NCBI GenBank assembly: GCA_025618425.1 | Contig: CM046841.1 | Coordinates: 12,059,144-12,123,143, forward strand | Length of the DNA: 64,000 bases | Source: Heliocidaris tuberculata | Taxonomy: Eukaryota; Echinodermata; Echinoidea; Camarodonta; Echinometridae | Reading direction: 5' to 3' | Part shown: positions 22,191 to 32,134 of the stretch, one piece after another | Position numbering within the stretch: position 1 is the first letter of the stretch | How the letters are laid out: each line of letters starts with the position of its first letter | The notes under the pieces: generated by a model | What the model saw: the letters and a program-made list of their open reading frames with translations, nothing else | Told to the model about the DNA's origin: nothing | Databases searched by the model: none | Position numbers and translations under genes: made by a program

Positions 22191-22199
22191 GTGTATTCA
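22191..22199. repeat. 9-bp target duplication (right)
   Basis: GTGTATTCA, matching 20898-20906. Confidence 0.85.
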
Positions 22200-22300
22200 T
22201 TGATTTTGCTAAATCCTTTGATACAATTGATCATTCTACAATTGAGAAGAAATTATATCATTACGAGATTACGTATCATATAGATATCAATATGTATGCT
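22200..22300 (+). pseudogene. LINE reverse transcriptase remnant, part 2
   Basis: Continues part 1 with IDFAKSFDTIDHSTIEKKLY, the first catalytic aspartate block of the reverse transcriptase. It is then cut by the Tx1/L1-type insertion. Confidence 0.75.
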
Positions 22301-22309
22301 ATAGTGTAG

Positions 22310-23050
22310 GCATCCCGTAGACATAAAGATCAAGATTAGAAATTTATCATTCCAGTCATTTAGATGGTTTTTATTAAGGGTTATAAACTCCGATGTTACA
22401 TACTTTATTGTAGATGTGCATAGACTTGCCGTAGATGGCAGCATAACAGTTACTGTTGGGATACTACACCCTGGATAAGTCAGCAGTAGCAACATGTTTT
22501 TCAATTCCCAGATTTTGTACTCTAGATTGGAAGTTAAGGGAATTTCAGTACAAGCTTTTACATAGCGTTGTATTTTGTAATGATAAACTATACGCATTTG
22601 GACTAACTCAATCAAATTTATGCTCATTTTGTAAAAAAGATATAGAAACATATTGCCATGTCTTCTTTAAATGTAAAGAAGTGTCAAGTATATGGAAGGA
22701 GGTGGGAAATGAATTAAAAATGTTTCAGCTACTTAATCTACAATGGATTGATGTGTTACTGGGCTTTAGAGTTGATATGAAAGACAATATATTACTTAAT
22801 CATGTACTGATTATGGTCAAATATATGATTTACAATAGTCGTAAAAATGGAAGGGTTCCTACTAGTAAAGATATATGTAAGGCTGTAAAGAACTCCGAAA
22901 AAATTGAATATGAAAAGGCAAGAATAAAGGACAAACTAACACTACATTTTAAAAAATGGGAAAATTTCACTCCTTAAAAGGAGTGAGGCGTATTATATCA
23001 GACATATGCATGTTTGTGTATGTGTGTATGTATATGTATGTGTATATGTG

Positions 23051-23101
<51 letters not shown>

Positions 23102-23720
23102 GTGTATGTGTATATGTGTATATGTATGTATATGTTTATTTAATTTAATATCTATATATCTACTTATATGATTATTTCTATATTCAAAAAAAATAATTAT
23201 TGGAATTATTATTATTACTATTATTGTTGTTGTTTTTGTTATTATTATTAATAATAATAGTAATAATAATGATAAATGTCTTCATTTATGTCTTCTTCTC
23301 CTCCTCACTCCCTCACTTTCTCATTGATCCAACCACTTAATTGTTAGTATTGTGTTTTTATTATTGCAACAGTATGGTTACAGAACTCCACTGATATAAG
23401 AAATACTATATAATAAATAATGTTAAATAAAATCGAAGAATTGAAAATGCACTGCATGTAGTTTATCCTATATATGTAAAGATGACAGTTTGACTTATCA
23501 TGTATACTATGGGTTATAAAGCAGCACCTTCACCTTTTTTCTTATCTATCTTTTAAAATCTTTATTCAGATTGCAGATTTTGCATTGTATTATTTGTTTC
23601 GGATTGAATTATGTATTGTGTTTACAATGTATGAAAAAATAATGTATCTCTGTACAATTTTCTCGTCTGAATATCTGAATAAAGGCAAAAAAGCATTTAA
23701 AAAAAAAACAAAAAACTACA
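22310..23720 (+). pseudogene. Tx1/L1-type LINE, 5'-truncated, with poly-A end
   Basis: The frame 22456-22977 (173 residues) encodes LREFQYKLLHSVVFCNDKLY and CSFCKKDIETYCHVFFKC. This is the C-terminal C-x2-C..H..C knuckle region characteristic of Tx1/L1-clade ORF2 proteins. A 3' UTR follows with a TATG/TA microsatellite (23022-23140), and a polyadenylation-like end GAATAAAGGC then an A-tract near 23700-23712. The reverse transcriptase core is missing. It sits inside the CR1-like LINE whose next part starts near 23730. Confidence 0.75.
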
Positions 23721-23724
23721 TATA

Positions 23725-24202
23725 CCATGATGGTATAAAATCTACCAGAAAGAAACTAAAATGTGGAATTCCTTTATATTAATGACTTACCAAATTCAAC
23801 CTATTATAACTGTCGTTTGTTTGATGAGGATTCAAATCTATTTCACACTTTCCATCCATATGAGAGGAGCATTGATTTTTTCAGAAATCAGTAGAAAATT
23901 AATGGATATCACAGCATGGTGAAATATAACCAAACCGACATTAATATCGATTAAACTGATTATATTTTATTTTCAAAATAAAAAGGAGAAAATACACTAT
24001 ATCTGGTGAGCTGTCCAATGATGAATAAACAACAGCATAAAATCTGTTCAATCCACATCATCTACTGGAATTTGCATTGACCCAAACTTACACTGGAAAA
24101 AGCACATAAGCAATGTCTGTACAACGAAAAGCAAGACAATTGCAATAATATATATATCATAACACGCCAATTTGTCTCAAAGAAAATCTTAACAATGATA
24201 TC
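23725..24202 (+). pseudogene. LINE remnant, part 3
   Basis: Contains DGIKSTRKKLKCGIP followed directly by FLYINDLPNSTYYNCRLFDE, so the QGSILGP loop has been deleted, and the active-site ADD has decayed (FDEDSNLFHT). Further blocks resemble the thumb region (IHWNLH-like near 24070). Probably the same element as parts 1 and 2. Confidence 0.65.
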
Positions 24203-24626
24203 TAAAGGCCACCGCACACCTTACGATTGGTCTGCGATCCGATTTCAGAAGAAAATTTAATATCATTTGACAAATCATTTAAAAAGGAAAAATATTTTTG
24301 ATTGAGGGGTCTGAATAGACATACAGAGAGTAAAATCGATAATACGGCATTTGCCTAGTTTTCTAGTCGGTGGAATGGCCAAATCGGCTCCGAGTCGTAG
24401 TGACGTCACAAAAATCGTACGACTGCCTACGATTTGAAACTTAAATTTGCCCTTATTCCCTGTAGAAAGCTGACAGCTCACAAAAACCCCTGGTTTAGTA
24501 TTCGTGTTACTTTTCAGAATCTGAATAGGGTAGATTTCATTTGTTAAAATGCCAGTATTTAATGCCATAGCGATTTATTTCACAAATCGGATCGCAGACC
24601 GATCGTAAGGAGTGCGGTGGCCTTTA
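24203..24626. mobile_element. Short inverted-repeat element (MITE), GGCCACCGCAC ends
   Basis: The left end TAAAGGCCACCGCACACCTT and the right end are inverted repeats of about 39 bp with three or so mismatches, both reading through GGTCTGCGATCCGATTT. About 420 bp with no coding content. It splits LINE parts 3 and 4. No convincing target duplication beyond the A/T-rich border. Confidence 0.8.
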
Positions 24627-25080
24627 CTCTTTTATTTTACCTAATTTCATATTTAGATTAGAAGTTTGGGGAGCTGCAAACAAAATGTTTTTAAATCCTA
24701 TATTGTACGAATAATATCTTTCAAAAGTTCAAAGCACCACACAGGTCAGCTATTCATTAATTTACAGATTCTAGATATATTTAAACAATATGGATATGTA
24801 ATTAGAATGCTTATGTGTAATCTTATAAGTGATCGGCTGCCTCATAAATTTTGAGATAATTTCTCATGTGTCAATCATTCCTATGAATCCTATCAAACAA
24901 GAAGTAGGGAAATTGTAACCTCAAAGTAGGCCTTACCGCATTTAGAATAAATCTGGGGAAACAATATATTCAGGCCCTATTACTTGGAATCAATTACCAA
25001 CAGATTTAAGAAGTATTCATTCATGGAGATCATTTAGTAGACAATTGAAAAAATAATCCTCTATCAATAAATATTCTACC
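24627..25080 (+). pseudogene. LINE remnant, part 4 (C-terminus)
   Basis: Continues with KFGELQTKCF-like sequence, then IISFKSSKHHTGQLFINLQI and ILDIFKQYGYVIRMLMCNLI. This is the C-terminal domain of CR1-like reverse transcriptases, where RxIxxxxxxxHTxPLFxxLxI is the usual pattern. An A-tract and AAT repeat end it near 25085-25115. Confidence 0.7.
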
Positions 25081-25159
25081 TGTGCAAAAAAAAAAAAAAA
25101 AATAATAATAATAATTAAAAAAGAAAATAAAAATAAAAATGAATAAATGATAATTTGAA

Positions 25160-25735
25160 TTGAAACGTTTTTCCCCTGTAAATATTAAAATATATAAATA
25201 TCTTTTTTTCAAGATTTTATTTCTTAATTCATTCAATTTTTTATTTAGGCCTTCATCATCTACTCGATTAATTCAATATTTAATTAGTCTTATGATCTTA
25301 CCCTGCCAGAATCACCAATATAACTACCTCCTTTTTTCGGTCATGATTTGTTCTGCTTTTTCCTTTTTTCCGTTTTCTTTTTTCCTTTTCCCATTTACTT
25401 TTTCGTTTATCTGTTTTCCTTTTCCTTGTCGTTTCGTGTTTGTTTGTTGTTATGTAACATTGTTTTGTGTTTTCCAAGTCTACGTAGACACAATTTGAAA
25501 CAATTTCATTTTCTCACTGCTTTTCAGTGGATCCCCCCCATTTCCTGAGAAATTAAGAATTTCTTTTAATAATTTATTTATGTGTACAGTGTACTTGTAC
25601 ACTTATCAATGAAAAAAAAAATTAATATGTACTTATATTTTTTCATATTTTCTGTAATAATACCTGCAATGCCATTGTTTTTCTTTCTGTTGAAAATGAA
25701 ATAAATACGAATTTGAATTTGAATTTGAACACATA
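25160..25735 (+). repeat. Retroposon 3' region with (GAATTT)n tail
   Basis: Pyrimidine-rich 3' UTR-like stretch that closes with AAATAAATACGAATTTG and three GAATTT repeats at 25700-25730. A diverged inverted copy of the tail occurs at 49965-50003. Confidence 0.55.
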
Positions 25736-25739
25736 AATA

Positions 25740-26240
25740 GCACATGCATGCATAGAAAAAGCGATATGAAATTAACAAACATCCCAAACACTTATTAAGT
25801 TTCATGTATATACATGTATTATATCAGTTTCAAAACGTTCCATCTTTTTCTTTGTATATTCATCCATTCTAAATTAAAAATAAGGTTTAAAGAGAAAGTT
25901 GGGGAAGGTGAAAAACAATTTATGAGCTTTCTTATTCATGTCAGTTTGGAAGAAAGTCGAAATGTCCCCTGAAAAGGATTGCTCGTCAAATGCTCTCATA
26001 TTCGAAATACGATGAAAAATAGCTAAAGTGTTCGGGCCGAACAGTCATGCCACATGTGTGTGCAGTCCCATATACCCTTCTCTGTGTGCAGTGCATATGC
26101 TTTTCAGCGAGATTGGGCCACTAAAAAAAATCATTCTGATGATTCCAAAACCTCTCAGTATACACCAATTCATGTGTAAACATGATGTAATCCCATGACC
26201 AAAACTCAACTTAATCTTTAAATGTCAAATAATTATCTTT
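25740..26240. other. No gene seen
   Basis: AT-rich, no exon or repeat boundary recognised. Confidence 0.5.
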
Positions 26241-26245
26241 ATTTA

Positions 26246-26405
26246 CTTTAATGGGGATAACCTCGATTAATAGCATTATGCTATTTTGTTAGTTTCTTTT
26301 ACAAAAGTAAGTCGAAATATATGTATGTATGCATTGCATATCCGTTGTATTCATGTGACGTGAGGTTTGGTAATAAATGATCAAATCAAATTAAATCAAA
26401 TCAAC
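26246..26405 (+). repeat. Diverged copy of the 10030-10195 repeat with AAATC tail
   Basis: Shares ATAACCTCG-type arm sequence, a TCGTTGTAT/CCGTTGTAT phrase and the ending TGATCAAATCAAATTAAATC with 10030-10195, in the same order. Confidence 0.5.
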
Positions 26406-26409
26406 TCTA

Positions 26410-27030
26410 GGGCTCTTACTATGTATTGTTAGAGAGGTTACAATAGGGTTAGACACTCCAAAATCAGCTCAAACTGCCTTGATGGAAATATCACAAAAGC
26501 GGTTTGTGCGCCAAGTGCAAAAGTAACACCTTTTCATTTTTATCATGTCCAAGCAAGTAGCTTGCAAAATACCAAGCAAAAGCTTGATGGGGAAAGGAAA
26601 TTCCTCCTTTTCAAATACACATATACTAATCCGGCAATACTTTGTATACAAGAGCAAAAAATTTCCATTGGATTCTGAGTAAAATTTTAATTGGAATGTA
26701 GGCCTTTGCTAGTCTTGATAAGCTACTGCTGGCAAGAAAGTAAGCTTTTGCTTTTCTTTGCTAGTAATTATTTGATTTGATTATCTGAAGATGCAAGCAA
26801 AAAGTTAGAAAAAAAAGTTTTTATAGATAAGGCCCATTGTCCTGCCAATTTAGTATACCGTAATAGGGCGCGAACGTATCCTGCCCATTATGGCCAGTTG
26901 GAGTTCAAACCACTTAACTGCGAAAGTTATAAAATTATTGAACTCACTATGCACAAGTAAATGTGCAGGATAAAATTAATAATACATAATTTATGAAGAA
27001 AAAAATGTATAGTTCATTATCAACCAGAAC
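26410..27030. other. No gene seen; 3' flank of paralogue B
   Basis: Lies downstream of the paralogue B tail exon on the minus strand. No clear polyadenylation signal and no repeat family recognised. Confidence 0.45.
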
Positions 27031-27034
27031 AATT

Positions 27035-27504
27035 TTATGAGAATGAATCTGGAACAAGATAGCAATTCTCCTCGGCACAACTAACTCCAGATCCCGTAGG
27101 GATACGACCAATGCAAACAAGTTCAGTCCGACTTCTTCCTTCTCTTACATTGTAATAAGACAAGGGTTTGCCATCAGATGAATCAAGGGTTACACTGTTA
27201 TCATGGGATGCAGCATGTGAAACTGATTGTTCACGAGAGACACCCCCTATGCAGGAAGACCTTCTGCAGTCAGGTGCTCTGGCGTCCTAGACTGGACAGC
27301 CACAGCTGGATCTTCTGACATAGCTGGACCGCCCAACGTTTGAAGAAGTGGAGGGAAACACCAAGATGCGTTAACATAGGGTAGCCTGTGACATCGGCAG
27401 CGCTCTTCTCCTCCTCGGCAACCGCTGAATCAGTACGATTACGACGACGATAACGATGCACACGACCACGGGAACGAATAGGGGAATAGCAAGATGCACA
27501 TCAC
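27035..27504 (-). pseudogene. Transmembrane/tail exon of WSC receptor paralogue B, two in-frame stops
   Basis: After an acceptor (CCTGTCTAG ending at 27505), phase 1 reading gives DVHLAIPLFVPVV, a run of valine and isoleucine and then IQRLPRRRR: a membrane helix followed by a strongly basic stop-transfer. The frame meets TAA at 27371-27373 soon after SQATLC, and TAG at 27287-27289. The same frame then stays open to 27035, ending ENCYLVPDSFS, which matches GYLVPDTLS in the paralogue A tail. It also has YYNV and CIGR segments. So the exon descends from a full-length tyrosine-bearing tail that is now cut off about 8 residues past the basic patch. Either a decoy-like short receptor or a decaying pseudogene. 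Confidence 0.7.
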
Positions 27505-27748
27505 CTAGACAGGAGGAAAGTCATGAAGAAGAGAACAAGAAATTGTTCGAAAACGGTTGATACGTAATCATTGTTTTATGCCCGTTGCCCACGAAGTGTC
27601 ATTTACTTTGCGCCATTCAATGAACAGAATAAGAGACAGTCTCTTGGCATAGAACCAACCTATTGACACAGGGGTGAAATGGACTAGCGCAAGATTTAGG
27701 ATTTAACCCAAAATAGGCGCCGAATGTACACTTTCGTAACCCAGCATA

Positions 27749-28326
27749 CATAGGCGTATCTACGGGGGGGGGGGGGGGGGGGTGCAGAGGGGCACGTGCT
27801 CCGGGTTGCACTTGAAGGGGGCGCAAAAAACGCAAAAGAGAGAAAGAAAAGGGTAAGAAATACAAAAAATGTATGGTCTTAGAGGGTTATTTGCGCCCCA
27901 GTCAAGGACGAAATGGGTAAAAATGGTGTTTTATAGGGGTTGAAATGCGAAAGTTGGTCTTCAGGGTTTACATTCATTTTACGACCCAAAATAGGAATGT
28001 TAAAAAAAAAAAAAAAAAAAAATATTGCCAGGTCGCTGTTTTCCTTTGGATCTTTTTCTAAGGGTAAAATACATAAGAAACTTCAATTTGAGGGGTGAAA
28101 AGGGGGAAAAAGATCTGCCGTTCGGTCTCTCTCGCTTAATATACAACAATGCATCAAATTTGGGATAACAACCCTTGGTTATGTGCATCAAAACCCATTT
28201 TCACATCGTTCCAGCATTTCTAAATTAAAAAACACTCAATTATCTGAGTTTGGCATGGGGGCGGGGGGGGGGGGGCGCAAATTTGATAGTTTGCCCCGGG
28301 CGCCAAAATACCTAGATACGTCACTG
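27749..28326. mobile_element. hAT-like non-autonomous element
   Basis: Starts CATAGGCGTATCTACGGGGG and ends with the inverted match CCTAGATACGTCACTG, with G-tracts inside both ends and a repeated GGGGGCGCAAA phrase. About 578 bp, no transposase. Flanking octamers CCAGCATA and GTTGTATA are only partly alike, so the insertion is old. Confidence 0.65.
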
Positions 28327-28329
28327 GTT

Positions 28330-29000
28330 GTATACGATTGACTCCTCGTATGTAGCCGTCATTGTCTGTTTTGTCCGCAGTTTACTGAGGCATGATATTT
28401 TTTTTTTGTAATGAAACAGTAAATTAGCGTATTTTAATGATGCTTTGAGTGCCAAGGGCGTGTGGCTCTATCTATAATTCATAACCATTCCAATCAATAA
28501 AAATAAAACTCTTGTGCGAGTTTTACAAGTCCAATTTGTTTGAATACTCATTACCATGCAGTCGTGGAAACTAGAGTGACCATGCCACTACACTAACTCT
28601 TAGATCAGTAATATCCCAACAAACAAATACATTTCGACAGGTATTATTTTCATCAACGTATCTTTTTAAAAAGAAACACACTTGGGATGCACTTTATAAT
28701 TACAAATATATAGACTGCTAACGTTTGGTTCACGGTTAAAAACTATAGCTCCTCGAGGATCTTTAGACTTTATTGTAACCCTCGACTTCTTCTCGGGGTG
28801 CAACACAGTTAGGAAATCACCTTGGGCAATAATTTTAACATTGCTCTTTAAAAACAGTCAGATTTATATATTAAATGACGGAATAACTAAATATATTGAT
28901 AGTTTTCTTTCATTTTTCCCGTTACGATTGAAAGAGACGTGAAATTGTTCCGATGTTATTAGAAACCAGGACTTGGGATGTAAATATAGAATGATTAATG
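28330..29000. other. Intron of paralogue B, no gene seen
   Basis: No exon-like segment recognised. AT-rich non-coding sequence. Confidence 0.45.
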
Positions 29001-29014
29001 CATTAATACAATAC

Positions 29015-29044
29015 CTTGTCTGGTCTCGTTGTAGATTTGTTTAT
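29015..29044 (-). CDS. 30-nt mini-exon of paralogue B, copy 2
   Basis: The acceptor TTACACACAG is followed by exactly 30 nt in phase 1-1 and a donor AAG/GTATTG. Joined to the WSC exon it encodes D-KQIYNETRQ and then glycine, a short extracellular stalk ahead of the membrane helix. Supported by the splice-site pair, by phase and by the neighbouring duplicate. Confidence 0.5.
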
Positions 29045-29211
29045 CTGTGTGTAAAAAATAAAATATAGAATTATGTCAATTTAAAATGCATTTATTTCCT
29101 TTTCATTAGTGAAAAACATCAACATTGATGTATTATTTCTACGTGATTAGAAAGCACAGCTTGTAATGTAAACATAGAATGCTTAATACATTAATACACG
29201 TGGGCTGCGGA

Positions 29212-29362
29212 ACCGGGGGGGGGGGGGGGGCTTCAGCCCCCACTTTTTTGAGTAGACACATTAAAACAAAAATCTCGGGAAAAAGGCTCGAAAATTGTCA
29301 TTAAATGAGTGAAATCAGATCAGTCCCCCACCCCACACTTTCAAAACGCTCCACGGCCCCTG
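29212..29362. mobile_element. Small G-tract insertion between the two mini-exon units
   Basis: Starts CGTGGGCTGCGGAACCGGGG and ends CCACGGCCCCTG, inverted similarity over about 12 bp. The duplicated neighbouring unit shows the empty site (TTAATACAATA), so this is an insertion with a short (3-5 bp) target repeat ATACA. Confidence 0.6.
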
Positions 29363-29371
29363 ATACAATAA

Positions 29372-29401
29372 CTTGTCCGTTCTTGATGTAGATTTGTTCA
29401 T
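29372..29401 (-). pseudogene. 30-nt mini-exon of paralogue B, copy 1 (donor lost)
   Basis: Duplicate of the mini-exon at 29015-29044, encoding D-EQIYIKNGQ in the same phase. The acceptor GCACACAG is intact but the donor is TTATTG instead of GTATTG, so it should not splice normally. The duplication unit is about 200 bp before the G-tract insertion. Confidence 0.45.
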
Positions 29402-29864
29402 CTGTGTGCGAGAAAATAAATAATTATTTCAATTGAAAATGCATTTATTTTCCTTCTCAAAAGTGAAAAATATCAACATTTGTTCATTCAAAAGATAAAT
29501 ATCAACAGGTTTAAAAAACTGTGTAAGCCCTTCTTTACACAAAAAACTTTACTTCAGGACAGTCCATTCAACATACATTTTGTTAGCATTATAAAAATAT
29601 CAACACTTTTTTTTTAGGTGTGAATAATCAATGCAAATTGAATATTATGTAATCTAATCATATTCACTTTTACCAACAATATCCAACAATCTATAATTCT
29701 AAGTTTATTCGATAGTATCTTTTATTATTATCTTTCAAACAATTTCGACAACCAACCATGTGAACTAGAATGTTTCATTTAAAAAAAGATACGAAGGATA
29801 TGGAAAGTGAAAATTAAAAAAGAAATTTTCGAGGGCAGGGGTGGTACACCCCTAAAAACCGTAC

Positions 29865-30134
29865 CTTTGTAAACCTGAATAAATCCGATGCCTCCACATG
29901 TCTTCAGTGTTTTATCTTTAGTATTCAGGCATGGAAACCCACAAAAACTCTCGCACACTTTAGCGTATCTACTGCACGTTAACTGTCCACAATGACACAT
30001 ATGGCCATCTGACAATCCTGCAAAAACATGATTTTTATTTTTGCAGGCTTGGGTGCATTCGTCGACGTTAAGGATAGTGAGGTTTGTCTCTGTTCCAAAA
30101 CAAGTCTGTTTATAGCATCCAGTGTATTCCATAT
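29865..30134 (-). CDS. WSC-domain exon of receptor paralogue B
   Basis: A 270-nt exon, phase 1 at both borders: acceptor TTTTCTCAG just above 30134, donor GTACGG just below 29865. Encodes a full WSC domain beginning YMEYTGCYKQTCFG. The core is CTQACKNKNHVFAGLSDG then CHCGQLTC, a CESFCGFPC cluster and a terminal CGGIGFIQVYK. Ten cysteines can be counted, as in paralogue C, and exon length is identical. Signal exon upstream at 32008-32131, mini-exons and membrane exon downstream. Expected to be extracellular, with glycan binding proposed only by family. Whether the whole gene works depends on the stops in its tail exon. Confidence 0.85.
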
Positions 30135-30171
30135 CTGAGAAAACATGAATGATAATGAGAAGAGTTGATCG

Positions 30172-30176
<5 letters not shown>

Positions 30177-30228
<52 letters not shown>

Positions 30229-30260
30229 CACACTCACACACGCACACGCACACACACATT
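30177..30260. repeat. (TA)n and (CA)n microsatellite
   Basis: Pure TA run followed by CA-rich repeats, in intron 1 of paralogue B. Confidence 0.95.
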
Positions 30261-30322
30261 TCACTGCATCTCGCTTTTCGGAGACACACGACAATGCGGT
30301 TCATTAGGTCATAATAGGGCAT

Positions 30323-30382
30323 GGTGTATTAGGGAGACACGAGGACAAAGAAAAACGACAAGGAGTGTCTCCCTAATACACC
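30323..30382. repeat. Hairpin with 18-bp perfect stem
   Basis: GGTGTATTAGGGAGACAC at 30323-30340 is repeated in reverse complement at 30365-30382 with a 24-bp loop. Confidence 0.85.
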
Positions 30383-30388
30383 AGGCCT

Positions 30389-30499
30389 GGGGCCTGTAAC
30401 ATAAAGAGATAAATCTATCTATAAGTCTATGGCAAACCATGTACTGAAGAGTTACAATTGATTGTAAGATTGATTGTATATCTTTATGTTACAGGCCCC
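30389..30499. mobile_element. 111-bp inverted-repeat element
   Basis: GGGGCCTGTAACATAAAGAG at the left is matched in reverse at the right end (TATCTTTATGTTACAGGCCC). Very small MITE-like element directly next to the hairpin at 30323-30382. Confidence 0.65.
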
Positions 30500-30507
30500 T
30501 GATATGG

Positions 30508-30551
<44 letters not shown>

Positions 30552-31999
30552 TACCTATAAATCCAAAAAACAGAATTCAACTTTAAGTCTTTTTTTTTTC
30601 TTTCCTTTATTATGACTACTAAATATTTGAACTTATGAGCATTCAATGTAATGGGAAAGAGAAAAGAAGATAATATTGATGAAGGTACAAGCAAAATGAT
30701 TTCCAACATTATGAACAAGGATTTCTTGTAAAATTTTAGTGGATCTATTTGAGGTTACCGTGATTGACACTGTATTTAAGGTTATGTTATTGACACGCAA
30801 AAGACACTTCGAAAAAAAAAGGCATTTAGAAAAACAAATATTCCAAATGCATTTGATATTCACCAAAAGTAAATGATAATGCAAAAGATGATTACTGCAA
30901 TCATGTCTCACCTCAGATATATAGACAAAACAACTATAAATTGATAGCAAGGACGTTATTCCGACAATTTGTACAAAGAGCTGAAAGGTAAAAAATTCTT
31001 TGTCTAAATAATGAATATAAGAATTATGAAATACACACACACAAAAAGCAACAAATAATAACCTGATTGTGCTTAAACCATTGTATTAATGAAGTTCATG
31101 CCATTAATACGTTTGAATGTCAACTTTTGAATACTAAACAGGAAGACTTGTAAGAACGAGCAACATAAAAGAATTGCCACGTCTGTGCTGCATATTTATA
31201 AAACTTGACTCTCAGTATTTTAATACTAAGAAACAAATATACCTGCCAGTTATCAGTTTTTAAACAGCATTGTAAAGAAAATAATGCTGTTAAAACTGAA
31301 TGGGATAATCGGTGATCAATGTTATTTTGATATTCCCGGTGAAAAAAGATCTGTCATCTGCCTTAGAATATAGAAAATCAACATTTACACTTTAGGGGCC
31401 CACATGTCATAATCAGGAGTTACATTATACACATTTTATTTCCATGAATCAAACAACAAACAACAAGGGGCGACAGATTAACAGTATTTCGGTTGAGTTA
31501 TTTTCTTACTTTTCACAATAAGCCCTACACGAATTCTGTATTTGAATAGGTTATGGATATCAACATGAAATAATATCAAAATATATACAAAGACTTTTTG
31601 TTGCGTTCGGTTATGTTGTAAATTGATGTACTTATATTCCATGAAAAAAATTATGTCCGCCTTGTATATTTTAGATATAATTTATTTATTCTATTTTATG
31701 ACATTTTAAAAATATTTTTTAAATAAATAAGCATACAAGTTAATGGACTTAAAACAAAACATTAACCTGTCAACAAGTCTGGAGATAACAAAAGACAACA
31801 ATATTAGAATAACAATGATAAACTCATAACAATAACAAGAACCAAAAAATGACCCCCCCCCCAAAAAAAAAAAAAAAAAAAAAAAAAACAGAACACATAA
31901 AGTGTATACAAAATCTTTGGTACCTTCGTAAAAAATGTGGCTTTTGCAAGAAAATATGTTGCATATATCTAAATATAAAAACGAAACATTTTTTTTTTA
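30500..31999. other. Intron 1 of paralogue B, no further gene
   Basis: Contains (TA)n at 30508-30550 and a C-tract plus A-tract near 31852-31888. No exon seen. Confidence 0.5.
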
Positions 32000-32007
32000 A
32001 ATCTCAC

Positions 32008-32131
32008 ATTCAGAAACTCTGTCGGCACCGATTTCATTACAGGCTTGGCTGGGTGCTGTTCCTGATACCCATGATGATCTGATGAAAAATATAAGCAGAA
32101 AACAGACCAAATGCATTCTCGTCTCCAACAT
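32008..32131 (-). CDS. Signal-peptide exon of WSC receptor paralogue B
   Basis: ATG at 32131 (or 32116) opens MLETRMHLVCFLLIFFIRSS, a signal peptide, then SGTAPSQACNEIGADRVSE. It ends in phase 1 at a GTGAGA donor at the same codon as in paralogues C and D. SE, then the split tyrosine codon completed by the WSC exon, gives SE-YMEYTGCY. The CNEIG segment matches CNDIG of D and CNEI of C, but the signal peptide itself has diverged. I cannot decide between the two ATGs. Confidence 0.75.
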
Positions 32132-32134
32132 TAT

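Noticed and set aside
30633..31040. 135-residue minus frame
   Set aside because: Composition is ordinary AT-rich intron, no domain, no splice context with paralogue B exons in phase.
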